A stretch of 32,495 bases of DNA from an uncultured Verrucomicrobiota bacterium (lineage in GTDB: Bacteria > Verrucomicrobiota > Verrucomicrobiia > Limisphaerales > UBA9464), in assembly GCA_903939515.1 (NCBI GenBank), contig CAJAHH010000051.1, positions 1 through 32,495 of the forward strand, given 5' to 3'. Below are positions 24,268 through 32,385 of the stretch, one piece after another; the first letter of the stretch is position 1, and each line of letters opens with the position of its first letter. The position numbers were made by a program, and so were the translations under genes. The notes under the pieces are model-generated. The model had not been told where the DNA came from. It did no database searches and saw nothing but the letters and a program-made list of their open reading frames with translations.

Positions 24268-25677
24268 TCAGTGCGTGTAACCCTCTTCGCCGTGCTCGGC
24301 GAGGTCGAGTCCCTGGTCTTCGATATCCTCCGAGACACGGCATCCCATTAGTCGATCGATCACCAAATAGAGAACAATTGTGACGACCACTGAGAAGACC
24401 AAAACCAATCCGCCGGCTTTTACTTGTTCCCACCAAAGAGATCGGCCCACCAGCGGTAGAATCCATTCGGCTTTGAGGTTGGGGTTGATATCGGAGGTGG
24501 CCAGCACGCCCGCCATGACCGTCCCGACGGTGCCACCGACGGCATGAACCCCGAAAGTATCGAGAGAATCGTCGTAGCGGAAACGGGCCTTGAGCCAACT
24601 GCAGGCCCAGAACGTGGAAAGCCCGGACAAAAGACCAATGATCATGGCCCCGGTGGGGGTCACAAAACCGCTAGCCGGTGTGATCGTCGCCAGTCCTGCG
24701 ACCGCCCCGGAACAAAGACCCAAGACCGACGAGCGTCCGCGGATCACACGTTCTAGGACGCCCCAGGTTAGCAGACCCGCCAGCGCACTCAAGGTGGTGG
24801 CAGTGAAGGCATTGGCGGCGATCTTGTCTGCCGCGACGGCGCTGCCAGCATTAAACCCATACCATCCGAACCACAGCATGCCCGTCCCCACCATGCACAA
24901 GACCATGCTGTGCGGTTGAATGTGTTCACGTCCAAAACCTCGGCGAGGCCCGAGCAACAGGCAGAGTGCCAAGGCGCTCCAACCAGAAGTCATGTGCACA
25001 ACAATGCCTCCCGCAAAATCAATCGCCCGGATCGCGGCCTTGGGGTTCCAGAGCCCGTTCATCCATCCCCCAACTCCCCACATCATGTGGGTGACCGGAA
25101 AATAGACGATGATCATCCAAGCCATACAAAAGACCAGCAGAGCACTGAATCGCATCCGCTCGGCGATGGCGCCCACGATCAGTGCCGGGGTGATGATCGC
25201 GAACATCATCTGATAGATGGCGAAGACATTATGGGAGACCCATGGGCCGTAGTCGGCATTGGGGTCGGCATTGACTCCAGAGAACCCGGACCATTGGAAA
25301 CCACCAAGCCAAGGCGACCCGGGGGCAAAACTGACCGAGTAGCCAAAGGCCCACCACATCACCCCCACCACTCCTGCCAATCCCAGGCACTGCGCCATGA
25401 CTGAAAGGACATTCTTGCGGCGCACCAATCCGCCATAAAATAGCGCCAAACCCGGAAGACTCATGAACAGCACCAGACCCGCACTCATCATCATCCAGCC
25501 GTTGTGACCGGGACCCGGGATCCCCTGCAGAGGGCCAGTCGGAGCAGAGTTGCGTACATAGGCCTCCAAATCTGCTAACCGCTGCTCGACCCCGGCCTCA
25601 GCGGCGGCGGCGGAGGTCGAGGGCAACAACACGAGGGCCGCGGACAGAAATGCCGCAAACATGCGAAACCAGTTCAT
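24268..25677 (-). CDS. amtB: Ammonium transporter (Amt family)
   Basis: Conducts ammonium across the inner membrane. The start at ATG 25677 (MNWFRMFAAFLSAALVLLPS) gives 469 residues with a cleavable signal peptide, as in E. coli AmtB; a longer frame to 25773 would overlap glnB. After a periplasmic segment with VEQRLADLEAYVRNSA comes the Amt core: NGWMMMSAGLVLFMSLPGLA, FYGGLVRRKN, the first twin-His region DFAGGIVVHMTSG, and the second in DTFGVHAVGGTVGTV. The C-terminus EDIEDQGLDLAEHGEEGY is the segment that PII binds. It follows glnB by 13 bases, so the two form a classical operon. Confidence 0.96.
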   Translation of the reverse strand: MNWFRMFAAFLSAALVLLPSTSAAAAEAGVEQRLADLEAYVRNSAPTGPLQGIPGPGHNGWMMMSAGLVLFMSLPGLALFYGGLVRRKNVLSVMAQCLGLAGVVGVMWWAFGYSVSFAPGSPWLGGFQWSGFSGVNADPNADYGPWVSHNVFAIYQMMFAIITPALIVGAIAERMRFSALLVFCMAWMIIVYFPVTHMMWGVGGWMNGLWNPKAAIRAIDFAGGIVVHMTSGWSALALCLLLGPRRGFGREHIQPHSMVLCMVGTGMLWFGWYGFNAGSAVAADKIAANAFTATTLSALAGLLTWGVLERVIRGRSSVLGLCSGAVAGLATITPASGFVTPTGAMIIGLLSGLSTFWACSWLKARFRYDDSLDTFGVHAVGGTVGTVMAGVLATSDINPNLKAEWILPLVGRSLWWEQVKAGGLVLVFSVVVTIVLYLVIDRLMGCRVSEDIEDQGLDLAEHGEEGYTH

Positions 25678-25690
25678 GCGGGAATGACGA

Positions 25691-26032
<342 letters not shown>

Positions 26033-26083
26033 TCATCGCTGAAACGATGAAATCTTCTCATTCAAAAGCCGGTGGATGCAATA

Positions 26084-26106
26084 GATTCCCGAGCCGCTCG
26101 GGAATC
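26084..26106. promoter_or_regulatory. Perfect 23-bp palindrome upstream of glnK-amtB (operator candidate)
   Basis: GATTCCCGAGC (26084-26094), one central C, then GCTCGGGAATC (26096-26106): both 11-base arms are exact complements. It lies 55-77 bases upstream of the glnK start. No T run follows on the minus strand, which speaks against a simple terminator. A dimeric regulator's site, or a stable 5'-leader hairpin, would fit. A sigma-54 promoter is not evident. Confidence 0.65.
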
Positions 26107-26267
26107 AACAATCGGCTCATCCATCGAGACTTCGCCAATGAGAACTCCCCGAAATCAACCGTTCCAAATCACGATCAAAGAGTGGCGAGAACAGCGAAGC
26201 GTAGCTGAGGGCCGAACGAAGAATCGTCATAAGTTTCATTTTCGCCATTGGGTTGCAGTACTGACTG

Positions 26268-26284
26268 GAGCCTCAAGTAGGCTC
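26268..26284. other. Small hairpin in the intergenic region
   Basis: GAGCCT-CAAGT-AGGCTC is a perfect six-pair stem with a five-base loop. It lies in the stretch between glnK and the DUF1080 gene, which otherwise holds an A/T-rich island (about 26325-26365) and the repeats described next. No T run follows. Confidence 0.35.
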
Positions 26285-26483
26285 TTGACCCTCCTGCTGC
26301 TTAACCAGTGCTAGCCTGCTTGCTCAGGTAAATCTTATGTTTATCGTTATATTATTGGTTTTAAACCCCGTTTTACCCTCGTTCTGAGACGTTTTGGACA
26401 AAACGCATCCACCACCGAGACAAAACGGTCCACCTCTTTGAACCCGTCCGAAGATTCCACGGAGTCCTCTGTCGCCTCGCCTC

Positions 26484-26587
26484 GGAGCCTGTCCCTCATT
26501 TCAGTGGTTTCAGTGGGGGCGGATGCAATGGGTGTGCCTGTCAAAAGGAGCCTGTCCCTAAATGTCAAAAGGAGCCTGTCCCTGAAT
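26484..26587 (+). repeat. Three copies of the GGAGCCTGTCCCT repeat upstream of the DUF1080 gene
   Basis: The 13-base core GGAGCCTGTCCCT is found at 26484-26496, 26547-26559 and 26571-26583. The last two lie in a 24-base direct repeat (26540-26563 and 26564-26587) that differs by a single base near its end and begins with GTCAAAA. The same core, on the other strand, forms the tandem array at the right end of the window. The copies lie 85-185 bases upstream of the ATG at 26669 and read towards it. A dispersed repetitive element is the simplest explanation; a regulatory role is possible. Confidence 0.8.
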
Positions 26588-26668
26588 GGATCACCCCTAG
26601 AACCTTGGGCGACTTCGCGAAGCCGTTTTGGTTCGCCTGGGAGTCGTGCCTTGAACCATCCTACCGCC

Positions 26669-27385
26669 ATGATACCCCGACTGTTATGGTCCTGTCTGCT
26701 GCTTGCCGGCGCGCTGTTGGCGGCTGAACCGGCGATCGCTCCCAAGGCCACGATTGACGGTATAGGCCTGGGATGGCGGGCCTTGAGGGAGGCCGATTTC
26801 ACCGCCGTCAATTGCCCAACCAACACGTTCACGTGGCACACGAACGGAGTAAACTGCACGGGGCAACCTGTCGGCGTCATCCGATCAAAACACTCGTTGA
26901 CCAACCTCGAGATGGTCGCCGAATGGCGGCATCTGAAGTCCGGCGGCAATTCCGGCATCTTCCTGTGGGCCAGCCAGACTTCGATCAAAAATCTTGAGGC
27001 GGGCCGGGGACGCCTGCCCGACGGCATCGAAGTGCAGGTTCTCGACCACGGCTACACCGAGCAGTACGAGCGCGACTACAAAAAGAAGGCCGACTGGTTC
27101 ACGTCCCACGGCGATGTCTTCCCGACCGGGCCGGCCCGGATGACGCCCTTCCCGCCGGTCGCACCGAACAGCATGCGCAGCTTCCCGCGCAAGAACCTCA
27201 GCCGCGGCGTGGGCGAGTGGAACCATTACTACGTGCGCGCCATCAACGGCGAGGTCCGTCTCTGGGTGAACGGCGAGGAGGTCTCCGGCGGCACCGGCTG
27301 CTCACCTGCCAGCGGCTTCTTGTGCCTGGAGTCCGAAGGCTCACCGGTCGAGTTCCGGAACTTGCGGATCCGCGAACTGCCATGA
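26669..27385 (+). CDS. Exported DUF1080 / 3-keto-disaccharide hydrolase family protein
   Basis: The 238-residue product from ATG 26669 has a Sec signal peptide (MIPRLLWSCLLLAGALLAAE) and one DUF1080 (3-keto-disaccharide hydrolase, concanavalin-like) domain: GLGWRALREADF, LEMVAEWRHLKSGGNSGIFL, GIEVQVLDHGY, and the closing GEWNHYYVRAINGEVRLWVN followed by SGFLCLESEGSPVEFRNLRI. Some family members hydrolyse 3-keto-glycosides made by partner dehydrogenases. The frame is open back to 26438 through the repeat region, but those 77 residues (with RSLSLN repeats) have no family similarity, and the signal peptide fixes the start. It lies about 2.5 kb from the two exported oxidoreductases. Confidence 0.88.
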   Translation: MIPRLLWSCLLLAGALLAAEPAIAPKATIDGIGLGWRALREADFTAVNCPTNTFTWHTNGVNCTGQPVGVIRSKHSLTNLEMVAEWRHLKSGGNSGIFLWASQTSIKNLEAGRGRLPDGIEVQVLDHGYTEQYERDYKKKADWFTSHGDVFPTGPARMTPFPPVAPNSMRSFPRKNLSRGVGEWNHYYVRAINGEVRLWVNGEEVSGGTGCSPASGFLCLESEGSPVEFRNLRIRELP

Positions 27386-27577
27386 CTTAGCCGGGACGAT
27401 GCAATTGTGAGGAACGGGACGGCGTGGCGGATTCTCTCGCAAGACGAGGAGAGAGCGAGGCGCGGGTCGATTGGAGGCCTGTAACGAGCGAACAACGGCG
27501 CTCTTTCGGAAGATGACCCAGCCAGCACAACCGATCCAATTGCATCGTTGGCTGAGCATTGCCTGGGCAGCTCCCCA

Positions 27578-27646
27578 GGTAGGGCGATTTCTCCGAAAGT
27601 GCCAACATCTGCGGTGCCGGACCGCTCGGAGATCGGTCCCTACCTA
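27578..27646. repeat. Long imperfect inverted repeat
   Basis: AGGTAGGGCGATTTCTCCGA (27578-27597) and TCGGAGATCGGTCCCTACCT (27627-27646) are near-perfect inverted arms (outer AGGTAGGG/CCCTACCT and inner TCTCCGA/TCGGAGA match, with a few differences between) around a 29-base loop. The form suggests a small palindromic interspersed element able to fold into a hairpin. Confidence 0.6.
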
Positions 27647-27915
27647 AGAAGGCCTTCGGGTTTTATCCGGAGGCGTACGACAGCCTGTACGGAACGATTC
27701 AATTGCATCGTTTCGGCTTGAGACGCTGCGACAGTCTCGACCAGTCAAAGCACCGTTGAGTGATCCGCTTCACGGAATTTGGTGGAGAACTGAAAATTCG
27801 AGGACCGGTGAAAACCGAGTTCCGGTGAAAACACAGCACGACTTGCTGGGGCGAGATTCACCTGCGATCAGCAGAATTTCTGCGGAAATCTCGATAGGAT
27901 ACAACAGACTGGAGA

Positions 27916-27949
27916 GGGGAACCAATCGAACAGGGGAACCAATCGAACA
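27916..27949. repeat. Exact 17-bp tandem duplication downstream of tRNA-Glu
   Basis: GGGGAACCAATCGAACA occurs at 27916-27932 and again at 27933-27949. On the minus strand, downstream of the tRNA, CCAATC and GATTGG from this area can pair (stem of six), so the repeat may add hairpins near the tRNA 3' end. Confidence 0.75.
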
Positions 27950-27970
27950 GAGGAGATTGGAAAATGGAGA

Positions 27971-28045
27971 TGGTAGCGCGCACGGGAATTGAACCCGTCT
28001 TTCAGCCTTGAGAGGGCCGTGTCCTAGCCGATAGACGAGCGCGCC
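27971..28045 (-). tRNA. tRNA-Glu, anticodon CTC
   Basis: A 75-base tRNA reading on the minus strand. Acceptor 5' strand is GGCGCGC, then TC, D-arm GTCT-ATCGGCTA-GGAC, base A, anticodon arm CGGCC-CTCTCAA-GGCTG, four variable bases, T-arm ACGGG-TTCAATT-CCCGT, acceptor 3' strand GCGCGCT, and an encoded ACCA end. Anticodon CTC reads GAG (Glu); the TCGTCTA...AGGACAC pattern is typical of tRNA-Glu. The first pair would be G1-U72, a wobble, where G-C is usual. It lies 106 bases downstream of dnaG with its own promoter. Confidence 0.93.
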
Positions 28046-28057
28046 GTCCAGATGGAG

Positions 28058-28087
28058 ATAAAACTCGTTCCCCCCCTTCTCTGTCAA
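28058..28087 (-). promoter_or_regulatory. Promoter of tRNA-Glu
   Basis: On the minus strand, a perfect TTGACA (28082-28087) and TTTTAT (28058-28063, four of six matches) are 18 bases apart, with a run of seven G in the spacer. Transcription would start near 28051, about six bases before the mature tRNA 5' end, which fits a dedicated tRNA promoter. Confidence 0.6.
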
Positions 28088-28151
28088 ACCGAGATTCCAA
28101 GATCCCACGAGGCAAACCGAAAGCACATCGGGATACGGCTCTCATCGGGCT

Positions 28152-29948
28152 CTAGGGAATGGGTTCCAATGGGCTTCGCTTACGAAGACGCAACGCCTGC
28201 AATTCGGAGAGGAGGACCATCCGATCGTCGTCATCCAGAGTGGTATCACCCAGTCGTCCATTGCGCACGGCGATCTGACGATCCAGCCAAACATCCCGAA
28301 GGCGGCGAATGACGTCGGCCAACTGACGCTCGGGCTCGGGAATTTCCCGCTGCTCGGTGGCCGTTTCAGTGATGAGAGACTGGGCGAACGGATCTTCCTC
28401 AAAGCGGCTCAGCAACCCAACCACGTCACCTCCAGTCTGAAAATGCACTGCGAGAATCCGCTGGACCGCCGGGTTCGGCACCCATTCAGGCTCCAGATGA
28501 ACGGCGGCGAAATTCTGCAATTCCGACGACAGGAAGACGTACTTGAGCAACCACAGTTCATTGACCCCGGGCCGTTCTTGAACGATCGGCGAGTCCGGTT
28601 CCGTCAGAGGGGGTTCCTCGTCTGTTCGCTCATACCGCGGCTTGGCTCCGGCGGCCTGCTTGCGGAACTCAGCACGCACCGCCTGCACATCCACCCCCAG
28701 ACGTTGCGCGGTCCGTTGGGCATACGTGTCGATCAGCACGGCGTTGGCCGTCTTGTGCACGGCCTCGCCCATCGACCGCAGCACGACCAAGCGACCACGA
28801 TCAGAGGCGATGTCGTTTCCGGAACACAAACCCTGCAAATAGAAGTCGAAGATGCCCTGGGCACGGTTAAGGAGGGCTTGAAAGGATTCTGCCCCGTGGG
28901 CCCGGATCCAGGAATCCGGATCATCCGGAGGCGGAATGCTGGCCACGCGAATGGCCAACCCGGCCGCCAGGAGCGGATCCAAGGCCCGGATTACGGCGTC
29001 GCGGCCGGCCTTGTCGCCATCGAAGCACAGCACGACCTCGTCGACATAGCGCTTGAGCACCCGGGCCTGGTCGGCCGTGAATGCGGTGCCTTGCGGGGCC
29101 ACGACATTGCGAATCCCGGCCGCGTGGCAGGCGATGGTGTCCAACTGTCCCTCAGCAAGAATGGCCTTTCCCGCGTCAAGAATGGAACGCTTGGCCTTGT
29201 CGAGGGCGAAGAGTACCCGGCCCTTGCTGAAGATGGGCGTCTCGGGCGAATTGACGTACTTGGCCTGCTTCTCGTCACCTTGCAACACGCGCCCACTGAA
29301 GGCGATGACCCGCCCCTGTTCATCGCAAATCGGGAACATCAGCCGCCCACGGAAGCGATCGTACCAACCACCGGAATCTCGGCGTAAGATAAGTCCGGCC
29401 GTTTCGCACAACTCGGGCGAAAACCCCTTGGCCTTGGCCCAGTTCACCGTGTCATCCCAAGCCTCGGGCGCAGCGCCGACGCGGAATTCAAGGACGGCGT
29501 CCGGGTGGACTCCGCGGCGCTCCAGATACTCCCGGGCCACCTGACCGGCGGCTTCACCGGCCAGACACTGCTGCCATCGCTGGGTGATAGCCTCGTGGAG
29601 CTTGAGCAACTGATCCTTGATGGATCGCTGGTCTCGGACGGCAGGATCATTGTCCATCTCCAGCGGAATTCGCGCGCGTTCAGCCAAGCGCCGAACAGCG
29701 TCCATGAAGTCCAGGTTTTCGTACTCTTTAACGAAAGCGAACACATCCCCACCCTTCCCGCAGCCGAAGCAACGGAAGATTTGCCGCGAGGGATTCACAT
29801 TGAAGCTCGGAGACTTCTCTTTGTGGAACGGGCACAGGCACACGAAGTTAGCGCCATTGCGCTTCAGCGGAACATGCGCGCCGATGATATCGACGATGTC
29901 GTTAGCTGCGCGGATCTGCTCAAGAGTGCTTTGCGAGACAAGTGCCAT
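28152..29948 (-). CDS. dnaG: DNA primase
   Basis: Synthesises RNA primers for replication. The start at ATG 29948 (MALVSQSTLEQIRAANDIVD) gives 598 residues; the frame is open to 30065 without similarity. The N-terminal CHC2 zinc domain reads CPFHKEKSPSFNVNPSRQIF then RCFGCGKGGDVF (residues about 40-70). The catalytic core has GRLMFPICDEQGRVIAFSGR and the TOPRIM domain with KAILAEGQLDTIACHAAGI (Glu) and VVLCFDGDKAGRDA (Asp-x-Asp). The C-terminal third (about 430-598) is the variable helicase-binding region, ending in SELQALRLRKRSPLEP. It lies 157 bases downstream of glgB. rpoD and rpsU, common neighbours, are not in the window. Confidence 0.96.
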   Translation of the reverse strand: MALVSQSTLEQIRAANDIVDIIGAHVPLKRNGANFVCLCPFHKEKSPSFNVNPSRQIFRCFGCGKGGDVFAFVKEYENLDFMDAVRRLAERARIPLEMDNDPAVRDQRSIKDQLLKLHEAITQRWQQCLAGEAAGQVAREYLERRGVHPDAVLEFRVGAAPEAWDDTVNWAKAKGFSPELCETAGLILRRDSGGWYDRFRGRLMFPICDEQGRVIAFSGRVLQGDEKQAKYVNSPETPIFSKGRVLFALDKAKRSILDAGKAILAEGQLDTIACHAAGIRNVVAPQGTAFTADQARVLKRYVDEVVLCFDGDKAGRDAVIRALDPLLAAGLAIRVASIPPPDDPDSWIRAHGAESFQALLNRAQGIFDFYLQGLCSGNDIASDRGRLVVLRSMGEAVHKTANAVLIDTYAQRTAQRLGVDVQAVRAEFRKQAAGAKPRYERTDEEPPLTEPDSPIVQERPGVNELWLLKYVFLSSELQNFAAVHLEPEWVPNPAVQRILAVHFQTGGDVVGLLSRFEEDPFAQSLITETATEQREIPEPERQLADVIRRLRDVWLDRQIAVRNGRLGDTTLDDDDRMVLLSELQALRLRKRSPLEPIP

Positions 29949-30038
29949 GGGGCAATGGGCCGACAAGAGCATCCCAACGAATCCGCCGCCGATCAATCGC
30001 ACAAACCCGGGGACAAATTCGCAACGCGCCTGCATCGC

Positions 30039-30058
30039 GTGGAAACTTAAAATTCCAC
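30039..30058. other. Inverted repeat between glgB and dnaG
   Basis: GTGGAA-ACTTAAAA-TTCCAC: perfect six-base arms around an A/T-rich eight-base centre, about 90 bases upstream of the dnaG start. It may be an operator, or part of the glgB 3' end or dnaG leader. No T run follows. Confidence 0.3.
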
Positions 30059-30105
30059 AATCCAAACACGAGGCCCGCGGAAGGTCTCCGAACGGAATGC
30101 GACCG

Positions 30106-32307
30106 TCACTGACCCAACGCCCGGAACGCGCACACGCTCAAGGGTGGGAGGACGAATTCGGCCGAGTGGGGCTGCCCGTGGCATGCAATGGGTTCAGCAG
30201 CAACACCGCCCGCATTGCCCTGGTTGCCGCCTCCGTAAACCGTGGCGTCGGAGTTGAGCAATTCACTCCATCGACCCGGCCGCGGCAAACCGACCCGGTA
30301 GTTGCGATGCAAGGTCGGGGTCAGGTTTAGAACGACCAGCACACACCCGCCGCTTTCCCGGTCGGACCGGATAAAACTCAGCACACTGTTGGCGTGATCC
30401 CCGTTGTCGATCCATTGGAACCCGTCCGGCTCGTAATCCCCGCGCCAAAGGGCCGGTTCGGACCGATACGCGTGATTCAAATCACTCACCCAACGCTGGA
30501 CACCGGCATGGAAAGGGCCCTGCTGCAGAAGCCCCCAATCCACCTCACCATTCACATTCCACTCGGTCACCTGACCCAACTCGCCACCCATGAAGATCAA
30601 CTTCTTGCCTGGGAAGAACCACTGATAACCCAGCACTGTGCGCAAGTTGGCGAAGGCCTGCCAGTCATCACCCGGCATGCGGCGACGGAGAGAACCCTTT
30701 CCGTGGACCACTTCATCATGCGAGAGCGGTAGCACGAAATTCTCATGCCCTTGGTAGAGCATGGCGAAAGTGAGGTCGTTTTGATGGTAGCGCCGATGGA
30801 TGGGATCCCGACCGAAATAACCCAGCGTGTCGTGCATCCACCCCATGTTCCACTTCAGGGTGAAACCAAGACCACCAATCCACGGAGGCCGCGACACCAT
30901 CGGCCACGAGGTACTCTCTTCGGCCACGGTGACCACGCCCGGGAACTCGACTCCGACATGATGGTTGAATCGCCGTAGGAATTCGACGGCTTCCAAATTC
31001 TCGCGACCGCCGTGCTGGTTGGGAATCCACTGACCTTCCTTACGGGAATAGTCGAGGTAAAGCATGGAGGCCACAGCGTCTACGCGCAGGCCATCCACAT
31101 GGTAGCGGTCGCACCAACTCAGGGCGTTAGCGATGAGAAAGTTGGATACCTCGTTCCGACCGAAGTTAAAGATCAACGTGCCCCAGTCTTGGTGCTCGCC
31201 TTGGCGCGGATCTTCGTGCTCATAAAGAGCCGTTCCATCGAAGCGGGCCAGCGCCCAATCGTCCTTGGGAAAGTGAGCGGGAACCCAGTCAATGAGAACT
31301 CCGTAGCCGGCCTCATGCAGGGCGTTGATGAGGTATTGAAGATCATCCGGAGTGCCATAGCGGCGCGTCGGCGCGTAGAAGCCCGTCACCTGATATCCCC
31401 AACTGGGATAGAAGGCGTGTTCAGCCACCGGCATCAACTCGACGTGGGTGAACCCCGTGCTCCGCAAGTATTCGATCAAAGGCTCAGCCAACTCCCGGTA
31501 GCCAAGCGATTCGCTGACGGACTTCTTCTTCCAGGAGCCGATATGCAGCTCGTAGATGCTCATCGGAGAGCGCAACGCATTCGTCTGGCGGCGGCGCTCC
31601 ATCCACGCCTCATCGGTCCAGGTAAACTGGCGGGTGTCCCACACCACAGCAGCCCTCTGCGGAGGCAATTCGAAGGCCGACCCCATCGGGTCGGTGTTGA
31701 TCTTAATGTGACCCTGGGCGTCGAGCATTTCGAACTGGTACAACGCTCCTTCGCGCACCCCTGGAATGAAAATCTCCCAGACGCCGCTAGATCCTAGTTG
31801 CCGCATGGGATGACGCCGGCCATCCCACCCGTTGAAATCGCCCACCACAGACATCCGCCGGGCACTCGGGCCCCAGACGGCAAAGGCGACGCCACTCACA
31901 CCGTCTAAAGTCAGGCACCGCGCCCCCATCGCCTCGTACAACCGCATGTGGTTGCCTTCGCCGAAGAGGCGGAGGTCATTCTCGGAGACCGTGGGCCAGA
32001 ACGAGTAGGGATCTCGCCCCTGGGTAACCGATCCGTCGGCCCACTGGATCCGCAAGTCGTAGGCATACACCTGCGAGGCGGAACGTTGGATTCCTTCGAA
32101 GATATCGCTGAAATTTAGGCGCTGAAGATCGAGAACGGCTTGTGATCGGTCATGGACCGCCACCAACTGCACCGCCACAGCCCCAGGAATCATCGCACGC
32201 CCGACCATACCACTCCCGTCACCCAAGGGATGCAAACCCAGGAGCGTGTGCGGCGAGCGGTGGATCAGGCGCGTCAGGCTGTCCAGTTCCGACGGCGTCA
32301 ACAACAT
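30106..32307 (-). CDS. glgB: 1,4-alpha-glucan branching enzyme
   Basis: Introduces alpha-1,6 branches into glycogen; cytoplasmic. The 733-residue product has the long form: an extra N-terminal module (residues about 1-110, HTLLGLHPLGDGSGMVGRAM), a CBM48 domain (about 120-220, GVSGVAFAVWGPSARRMSVV, GDFNGWDGRRHPM), a GH13 barrel, and a C-terminal beta domain. Catalytic residues are in HVDGLRVDAVASMLYLDYSR (nucleophile Asp), VVTVAEESTSWP (Glu) and VLPLSHDEVVHGKGSL (transition-state Asp). Other glycogen genes are absent from the window. The promoter region is occupied by the 18-bp tandem array. No Shine-Dalgarno is visible. Confidence 0.96.
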   Translation of the reverse strand: MLLTPSELDSLTRLIHRSPHTLLGLHPLGDGSGMVGRAMIPGAVAVQLVAVHDRSQAVLDLQRLNFSDIFEGIQRSASQVYAYDLRIQWADGSVTQGRDPYSFWPTVSENDLRLFGEGNHMRLYEAMGARCLTLDGVSGVAFAVWGPSARRMSVVGDFNGWDGRRHPMRQLGSSGVWEIFIPGVREGALYQFEMLDAQGHIKINTDPMGSAFELPPQRAAVVWDTRQFTWTDEAWMERRRQTNALRSPMSIYELHIGSWKKKSVSESLGYRELAEPLIEYLRSTGFTHVELMPVAEHAFYPSWGYQVTGFYAPTRRYGTPDDLQYLINALHEAGYGVLIDWVPAHFPKDDWALARFDGTALYEHEDPRQGEHQDWGTLIFNFGRNEVSNFLIANALSWCDRYHVDGLRVDAVASMLYLDYSRKEGQWIPNQHGGRENLEAVEFLRRFNHHVGVEFPGVVTVAEESTSWPMVSRPPWIGGLGFTLKWNMGWMHDTLGYFGRDPIHRRYHQNDLTFAMLYQGHENFVLPLSHDEVVHGKGSLRRRMPGDDWQAFANLRTVLGYQWFFPGKKLIFMGGELGQVTEWNVNGEVDWGLLQQGPFHAGVQRWVSDLNHAYRSEPALWRGDYEPDGFQWIDNGDHANSVLSFIRSDRESGGCVLVVLNLTPTLHRNYRVGLPRPGRWSELLNSDATVYGGGNQGNAGGVAAEPIACHGQPHSAEFVLPPLSVCAFRALGQ

Positions 32308-32385
32308 GGCTTCGAGTTAAACCCGCATCGCCGACGCGAGAAATGCCAAACTCGGCCTCGTTTCCTACCGAAAAATCTGCTGACC

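Larger units (their letters stand above)
27386..27970. other. Repeat-rich intergenic region of about 585 bases
   Basis: No supported gene lies between the DUF1080 stop and the tRNA. Short frames exist but show no family features. The 12-mer CAATTGCATCGT occurs at 27538-27549 and 27700-27711 and inverted at 27396-27407. There is an imperfect long inverted repeat (27578-27646), an exact 17-bp tandem duplication (27916-27949), and two copies of CCGGTGAAAAC (27805-27815, 27822-27832). The mix looks like accumulated remains of small interspersed repeats. Confidence 0.6.

Noticed and set aside
26438-26668. N-terminal extension of the DUF1080 protein with RSLSLN repeats
   Set aside because: These codons come from the GGAGCCTGTCCCT repeats. 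The signal peptide beginning at 26669 shows where the protein starts.
27229-27608. Small minus-strand proteins downstream of the DUF1080 gene
   Set aside because: Several overlapping frames are open in the repeat-rich spacer; none has a domain, signal peptide or start context, and the DNA looks like repeat remnants.
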